From assembly GCF_026210795.1 (NCBI RefSeq), contig NC_089449.1, forward strand, positions 1,860,001 through 1,924,000: a stretch of DNA of 64,000 bases, read 5' to 3'. The notes beneath the pieces were generated by a model. It was given only the letters and a program-made list of their open reading frames with translations. It was not told the DNA's origin and did no database searches. The DNA comes from Rhizophagus irregularis. Its lineage: Eukaryota > Glomeromycota > Glomeromycetes > Glomerales > Glomeraceae. The position numbers were made by a program, and so were the translations under genes. This document shows, one piece after another, positions 57,961-64,000 of this stretch. Numbering within the stretch: the first letter of the stretch is position 1; every line of letters starts with the position of its first letter.

Positions 57961-58286
57961 CTGAGAGTAAGTAAGTAATGCTACGTGTTCCCACTTCCCA
58001 GTGTAATTTTTTAAACATTATATACAATATATAAATTATTAAAATTGATACAAATTAATGATTTTACAAAAATAAGAAAATCTTCTGCAATGGTATTTTT
58101 TTTTCTTTTAGAAAACTTCTTGAATAATATAAATTACTTGCTGGTAGGACCTGGACATCTTTTATATAACTTATAACTGACTTTTTTCCAATTTGCTCTT
58201 TTTTATTTTCAGTTTTTTGTGATTATCTTAGCATTTAGTAATCTGATTTATGCGAATTTTTTTTATTTTGTAGAGCTTGATGAGAG
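57961..58286. other. AT-rich spacer
   Basis: No gene seen. Confidence 0.4.
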
Positions 58287-58508
58287 TAAGGTTGCTTGCC
58301 AAAACCTCTCCAAAATCCTGCGATAAATTTCGGCAAGATTTTACTATATGTTTACTATAGTTTCGGCAGGGTTTCGGCAGTTTCGGCAAATGGCTGTTTC
58401 GGCATTTTGGCAAAGTTTCGGCAGGATTTTTAATATGATTTAATATAGTTTCAGCATTTTCCGTATAGGTTTCGGCAGTTATTAAGAAGGTTTCGGCAAG
58501 CAACCTTA
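58287..58508 (-). mobile_element. TAAGG-family hAT-type MITE, copy 8
   Basis: 222 bp with perfect GATGAGAG at 58279-58286 and 58509-58516. It is nearly identical, in reverse, to copy 3 at 25880-26101. Confidence 0.97.
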
Positions 58509-58712
58509 GATGAGAGTTACAAAATAAAAAAAAGTAGGACCACTAGATGCTAAAATAATCGCAAAAAACCTGATTTTTTTTTAAAATTTAGGGTCAATTT
58601 GTGAAAAGGTAACCTCTGAAGAAAAAAAGGAGACTTCTTTCTTACAGATTTCGCCAAAATTTCACTAAAGAAAATTTTTACTTTGTACTAATATAACCCC
58701 ATTACAACTCAC

Positions 58713-59395
58713 TTAATTATGATTAATCAACGTAAAAATAACAATAGCAACTCCAGAGACCAGAGGGGGCCTGCTGTTCAAAAAGAAAAAAGAAAAGTAG
58801 CAGCCAACAGCTCTTCTTCAGATACTTCCAGTTCAGATACTGAACACAATAAAACTGACAAAACTCCTTAAAAAAGAACTAGAACTACTTCAAAAGATGA
58901 TATGAATGAAGATTTTGCTGCCAATACAGCAGCAGCAGATATGGGTTTGGAACTTTTCACTTCCCAGCCCATAGTTTTCATTCCTGCTGGCCCTTCTTCT
59001 CTCCAGATGGTACTATGCAAAATGCGCAGTCACAAAACTTGTTATCTAACAAAGAATCTGCCTCTCCCAATGTGTCCCTGAATTTATTAAAAAATACCTA
59101 ACTAGTAGGGCAATGATCGATGCTGTCAATAATTTTTTTCTAGAAACTTACCATAGTTATATTGGTAAGGTCAAGACCATCGGTAAAGATGAATCTACAT
59201 TGCAGAAAACCATGACACCTGTGTTAATGGTACCCACCCTGAAACTTGCTGAAGATTTGCATGCTATACAAATCACAGATATTCCATTCTTCACACGCAC
59301 ATCAATTCTAAAGTTCAGCAAGTTTGAATTGTCTTTGATAATGCCAACACCATCAGATGTTTTAATTCTTTATTTAAGATTTTCATAATTAAACA
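58713..59395 (+). pseudogene. LINE ORF1 N-terminal half
   Basis: The plus strand reads NNSNSRDQRGPAVQKEK, SSSSDTSSSDTEHNKTDKTP, a TAA at about 58869, then AADMGLELFTSQPIVFIPAG. A separate open frame (59113-59388) carries IDAVNNFFLETYHSYIGK and LAEDLHAIQITDIPFFTR. It is the same family as 51670-52010 and probably precedes the type of sequence seen at 56488. Confidence 0.6.
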
Positions 59396-60015
59396 CTAAG
59401 AACTATATCACGATGAAGTAACCATATGTGTACTGTCAGTGAAGGACTTAGGCTAGGGGATGGCATTCTTAGAGGGGTCCCCCTCCTCCTGGTCTACACC
59501 ATGAGTACCTCCAAAGACAGCAACTACAGAAAAAAATAAAAATAAAACAGGGTTAACTAAATAAAAATTTTAGTTTCATTTGTCCCATCCTGTCCTACCC
59601 AAGGACATATCCCAGTCCCAGTCACAACACTGCATCCTGCCTATAGTTCACTCAGTTCTCAAGTCTTCTAAGTAGTGATCTAATTTCTGCCAACAAAGTA
59701 AGTTTTCCAGTATCACTACCATCCAAACCTTTCTTAATCTTTCCAAGAGTTTTGGCTTGCTCTCCTTAGTCTTATTATTCATAGTAGTTTGTCCAATCTT
59801 GTTAGCTGTATCTACTTCTTAATGATTGATTACGACCTTTAGACATCTAGATTCCTGGAGACCCCTTTTTGGGGTATAGGGTATGGCTTTGGCGTTCAAT
59901 TTTGTAGAACTCTTTTTGGTAACATCCATTAATTGGTATGATTAGTGTTCAGTATTTTCAAAAATTTCCATTTCCATTGGCTGTACCTGTGTTGATACTG
60001 GTGTATCATTGATTA
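59396..60015. other. Retroelement-like remnant, unassigned
   Basis: Less AT-rich than spacers. Minus-strand reading continues from the fragment at 60016-60290 with frequent stops. A GGAGGAGGGGGACCCCTC-type word (about 59480-59505, minus) resembles one at 35961. No identity can be given. Confidence 0.35.
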
Positions 60016-60290
60016 TTAGTTCTGTTGATTACTTGATTCAAACTGTGCCACTTGTTCTTGAAATGGTTTATCAATAAAATTCTTCATGGAGGTTTTGTAC
60101 TCATCAGCAAAAGTGACAAAAGTAAACAACAAGTAGGTGAGTTGTATGTCATTCTTAATACCAAGTTCCTTAAGTACTGCCTTATGGTCTTTAACATAAT
60201 TTTCAGTATTGTCATATTCTTCAGCAGGTAAAATACGCTCTACATATCCTTGAATATTGTTCAGACAAGTAAGTTCAACCTTCTGAAAGG
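60016..60290 (-). pseudogene. Unknown protein fragment interrupted by a MITE
   Basis: A minus-strand frame reads FQKVELTCLNNIQGYVERIL and LTYLLFTFVTFADEYKTSMK, ending SSNQQN. It is cut at its 5' side by the TAAGG MITE at 60291. Beyond the MITE about 30 more bases may continue it. Not recognised; it could be a gene tail or part of a retroelement. Confidence 0.4.
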
Positions 60291-60447
60291 TAAGGTTGCT
60301 TGCCAAAACCTAGGGGTTTAGGCAAGATGGCGTTTCGCCAAAAAGTGAAATTCTGCCGAAACTATATTAAAGTTATATTAAAAAACTGAAACTGCTGAAA
60401 CTTATTATAAATGCTGAAACTGCAAGAGGTTTAGACCAGCAACCTTA
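60291..60447 (+). mobile_element. TAAGG-family hAT-type MITE, copy 9 (internally deleted)
   Basis: 157 bp with perfect CTGAAAGG at 60283-60290 and 60448-60455. Compared with copy 2 it lacks about 90 bases of the centre. Confidence 0.95.
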
Positions 60448-60928
60448 CTGAAAGGCAATACTAAGTGTTTTAAGAAGATTCTTTCCTGTTAAGATAAAAA
60501 AAATAAAATTATTATTCTGCTAAAAAAATGGATATGAAGATCATTTTGTAGATCATTTTGTAGATCACTTGATTTTTTTTATTTTATTTATTTATTTTAT
60601 TATTTATTTTATCAAATATTCTTAATTTTTATTTTATCAGTCAGTGAGTTTTATGGATAGCTTTGATAGTTAAGAATCGTATTGTAGTATTTCAGTTATA
60701 CGAAAAGAGTATTATTCCCAGTAGTATAATTCAAGATAGTTAATTTCACAACCAAGAGATTATCTATACTTTTCATTGTATCTAAAATCTTACATTATTT
60801 TAATAATTTTCTTTAACTGAACATCCAACATCATTTCATGTGATTATTTGTGATCAACTTAAGACTCTCCTATTAAGTTAACCTGTTAAAGTTTTTCAGT
60901 CAGCTTTAAAGAAAAATAGTAATCATGA

Positions 60929-62640
60929 ATGAATAAGGAATTTCAGTATCTACAACAGATTTTTCAGCATATGGAAGATCATAGTCAAGGAAAACAGGAT
61001 TTAATTGAAGATTTATCATGTGCAGATTACTATCCAGAAGATCAGAATTTAGGATTATTAGAGAATTCCAGATTTAGAGAATTTTGGCAATTTGTTATTT
61101 TACCTAAGTATCCAGTTAGTATTTTTACACAAAATACTATATGAGTTTTTAGGAAATTACAGTAATTACAGATTAATCCAAAAATTAGTGCAGACCATCA
61201 GATGCACAGTAATCCTAGCATTTGATACATTAGTTGAGACAATACAATTTTATTGGAAAGTTACAGATCATTTTAATAATTGGGAAGCATATTACTCAGA
61301 TCAAGCATCAAATTCAGCTAGCAGTATAAGCAATATGTCAGGAAAAGAGAATCAAAAGAAAACAGATAATAATGATGAAAGTTCAGGTAGTAGTCAATCA
61401 TTTGGAGGAACTGGATTTACACCAAATGTACAGGATAAAGGATGGCAAAATCAACAAAATGAAGAAGGGGAAAAAGAGGAGACAGAAAGTATGGCATCAC
61501 AGGAAATGATACTCAAAAATGGTGAAGATAGTGGATATAGTCACTTGGGTATAGCTGATACATCAAATAATCAAATCTATGATCCAAAAAAGGATGAGAA
61601 AGATAAACAAAAAGCTAAAACTAGTGGTAGTTCAAATAAATGGGATACAGGACATTTTCACATCAAATCCTAAGCCATTCATAAATACAAAGCCATTTCA
61701 GAATTCTTTTAGTTCTCCTAGTATTAGAACATCAACCTACCTTCTTGACTTCTTTGGTAATAACTTACAAGATGAGAGAGAACCTGATGAACAACAAACT
61801 CCTCTTGATGAAAATGAACAAAATAAAATTATGTTACAATTTTTTCAGCAAGCACAAAAATTTTATGCAAAGGGTATGGAACCAAGAAAATCCAGATTAG
61901 TTGTTAGTTGAGCTTGTGTGGCTAATAAAGTCAGTGAAAAATGAGCAATTGTTTTAGTAGCATCATATTTAAAAGGAACAGCATTAACTTGGTATAATCA
62001 TCAAACTATTACCTTTTGGGAAAATGATAATAGTCCTCAACACTCATTCATGCACTTATTTAAAGACCATTTTTGTAATCCTTTCAGAATTAGTCAGTGG
62101 AAGCATCAATTGCGAAATAGAAAACAAAAGCAAAAAGAAACAATTAAAGAGTATATTGCAGCAATTACAGAACTATGGAAAAGGGTAGATTCTACTGATA
62201 GACGAATGGAATTGGATAAGATTCATGAATTTATTGTTTAAGACCTGAATTTGTTGTACCAGTACAATCTGCAATACCTCAAATGTAGAAGAAGCAATGA
62301 AAAAAGCATAGGCATTGAAAACCGCTTTTTCAATGGAAATGGTACTCAATGATGCCAGGTTATTTGCAGAACATGAATGGAGGAATGATTCCTGCTCAAA
62401 ATAATCTAGCCATGTACCAGCCTGCTTATTCAATGAGTTATTCACAGCCAGAAAGTGTAGAGAAGATAGTTGAATGAAAAATTAGTGAAGGAATTACTGC
62501 AGCATTAAGTCAAATGCATACAGAAACTAAACCAACCAACCACATTTCGAATAACAATAATAATAATCAATCCAGAAATAATTCAGGATGTTTTGTCTGT
62601 AGAAGAACTGGACATATTGCGAAAAATTGTCATTAAAGAA
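60929..62640 (+). pseudogene. Gypsy gag, broken
   Basis: Frames at 60929-61144, 61092-61673, 61579-61911 and 62050-62241 together give a gag polyprotein: an N-terminal QIFQHMEDHSQGKQDL segment, a Ser/Gln/Glu-rich middle, and the retrotransposon gag core (ALTWYNHQ about 61984; FMHLFKDHFCNPF about 62048; RNRKQKQKETIKEYI about 62116). A CCHC knuckle CFVCRRTGHIAKNC lies at about 62590-62631. It is split by stops and at least two frameshifts. Confidence 0.8.
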
Positions 62641-62719
62641 ATAATCAATAGAATAATAAAGGAAAGGACATGTCTCTAGAAACTGCAATCACTTCATCAA
62701 CTACTGGATAATAATAAAG

Positions 62720-63839
62720 ATTTATTCACTAAGTCATTACAAAAGTTGAAACAAACTCCAGAAGGTGAACATATCATCATTACTGAAGAAGTGTCACCTA
62801 TTAAAAAACGAGCTTATAGGATGACACCAAAGGGATTAATGATATGTTAGAACAAGGACTAATACTGTAGAACCTTCAACCAGCCCATGGTCATTTCCAA
62901 ATGGTAAACTTAAGTTTTGTGTTAACTATAAACCTCTTAATGATATTATGAAAAAGGATAATTACCCACTTTCAAGTATCAATGAAATCAATGAATTATT
63001 AGATTCACCACTTTAGATTTAGCATCAGGATATTGGCAAATAAAAGTAAGAGCAGAAGATCAGAAAAAGACAGCTTTATCACAAAATTTGGAATGTATGA
63101 ATTTAAAGTCATGCCTTTCAAACTCTGCAATGCACCTGCAACATTCCAGCGAACTATAGATAAAGTGTTGCAAGAAATAAAAGAAAAGTTTGTTTTAGTT
63201 TATCTTGATGATATTATCATATATTCAAAAACTTTTAAGGATCATCTCCAATATTTAGAAGAAGTTTTGAATAGAATTCGTAAAGCAAATCTATGATTAA
63301 AAGCAAAAAAAGTATCATTTTGCAGCAGCTGAATTCCAATTTTAGGCCATATTGTAGGAAAAGCTATCCAGAGCCTAAAAACATTAGAGAATTGCGCAGA
63401 GTCTTAGGATTATTCTTTTATTATCGATACAGTATTTCATCAAGGATTTTGCTAAAGTTGCTGATCCAATATATAAGTTATTAAAAAAGAATGCACCCTA
63501 TGAATGGACTAACTTATAACAGGAAGCATTTGAGAATTTAAGAGATAAATTAACAACAGCACCTATTGTACAATACCCAGATTTCTCAAAACCATTCTTT
63601 TTATATACTGACGCTTTAATTATAGGATTAGGTGTAATATTAGCACAAAAAAATGATGATCAAGAGCATGTAATTGCTTATGCCAGTGAAACTCTAATAC
63701 CAGCTGAAAAGAATTATACCATTACAGAATTAGAATGCCTTGCAATTGTTTGGGCAGTTAAATACTTTCAACATTATCTTTGTGAAAGTAAATTTACCAT
63801 TATCACTGATCATGATGCACTCAACAATAATAGAAAATA
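62720..63839 (+). pseudogene. Gypsy pol: reverse transcriptase and RNase H, broken
   Basis: RT blocks can be read across frames: PIKKRAYRMTPK (about 62790), TLDLASGYWQIKV (about 63010), FGMYEFKVMPFKLCNAPATF (about 63090) and the catalytic VLVYLDDIIIYSKT (about 63195). RNase H follows with FFLYTDALIIGLGVILAQK (about 63597) and ELECLAIVWAVKYFQ (about 63730). Only about 90 bp separate the gag knuckle from the RT start, so no aspartic protease is encoded here. The tether and integrase are outside the window. Confidence 0.85.
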
Positions 63840-64000
63840 ATAATAAAAGGTTAGAAAGATGAAAAATCACCCTGTCAGAATATAAATATGATATTATATA
63901 CTAGAAAGAAACTAAACATGCAAATGCTGATGCATTCTCTTATCTTGACTCAACTTTAATTAATAATCATACCAATCCCTCAACCTCACATAATGATCAT
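63840..64000 (+). pseudogene. Gypsy pol continuation
   Basis: Reads on past RNase H toward HANADAFSRL-type words (KHANADA near 63918), the usual end of the RNase H region, then the window stops. Confidence 0.5.

Larger units (their letters stand above)
60488..64000 (+). mobile_element. Ty3/Gypsy LTR retrotransposon, decayed, right edge cut by window
   Basis: Gag, a zinc knuckle, RT and RNase H follow in order on the plus strand, so this is a Ty3/Gypsy element; integrase would lie beyond the window. A 5' LTR may occupy about 60488-60831 (starts TGTTAAG, ends CCAACA), but without the 3' LTR this cannot be confirmed. Numerous stops and frame changes make it inactive. Confidence 0.85.

Noticed and set aside
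60488-60831. Definite 5' LTR of the Gypsy element
   Set aside because: TG...CA-like limits exist, but with no second LTR in the window and no clear primer-binding site it stays a suggestion only.

Overview
This window looks like nuclear DNA of an AT-rich, repeat-loaded fungus, most probably an arbuscular mycorrhizal one (Glomeromycotina, Rhizophagus-like). That is an inference from very AT-rich intergenic DNA, short GT-AG introns (about 60-140 bp), fungal-type housekeeping proteins and the style of the LINE, hAT and Gypsy elements. No database search was possible.

Only three intact protein genes are visible. A nine-exon minus-strand gene (15551-18984) encodes a protein resembling the eIF4E transporter 4E-T, with a Y-x4-L-L eIF4E-binding motif. 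A twelve-exon minus-strand gene (20161-22429) encodes an RBM39/Rsd1-type splicing factor: RS domain, two RRMs and a C-terminal UHM. An intronless plus-strand gene (43798-49797, 1999 aa) encodes a large Sec7/BIG-type Arf-GEF. They act in mRNA storage and decay, splicing, and trans-Golgi traffic, and have no obvious shared pathway. For both split genes every exon junction keeps phase.

The rest is transposable elements. From left to right: a decayed LINE (1-6395); a 2.6 kb TIR element with nested insertions (6451-9060); a foldback split by a CACTA-like element that carries an 11-unit hairpin array (9063-11852); AT-rich spacer with foldbacks and a small MITE (11853-15550); genes (15551-22429); a multi-layer nest in which a Tc1/mariner-like TA-flanked element holds a MITE, tRNA-related SINEs, two hAT-type MITEs and a decayed hAT transposon (23609-28853); more MITEs and a second TA-flanked element with a SINE and a truncated LINE at the same target site (29236-35790); a run of foldback elements (35975-42500); SEC7; and a right flank of LINE, MULE and Gypsy remnants (50600-64000).

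The most notable signals are these. (1) A MITE family ending TAAGGTTGC...GCAACCTTA is present nine times, each copy with an 8-bp target duplication, and three have an empty-site relative in the same window. (2) A hairpin module of roughly 130 bp recurs ten times inside four different foldback/TIR elements. (3) SINE and LINE insertions repeatedly hit the same 17-18 bp target. (4) The SINE-like element carries two tRNA-type B-box blocks. (5) The CACTA-like element contains a higher-order hairpin minisatellite. Boundaries of TEs without stated target duplications are approximate.
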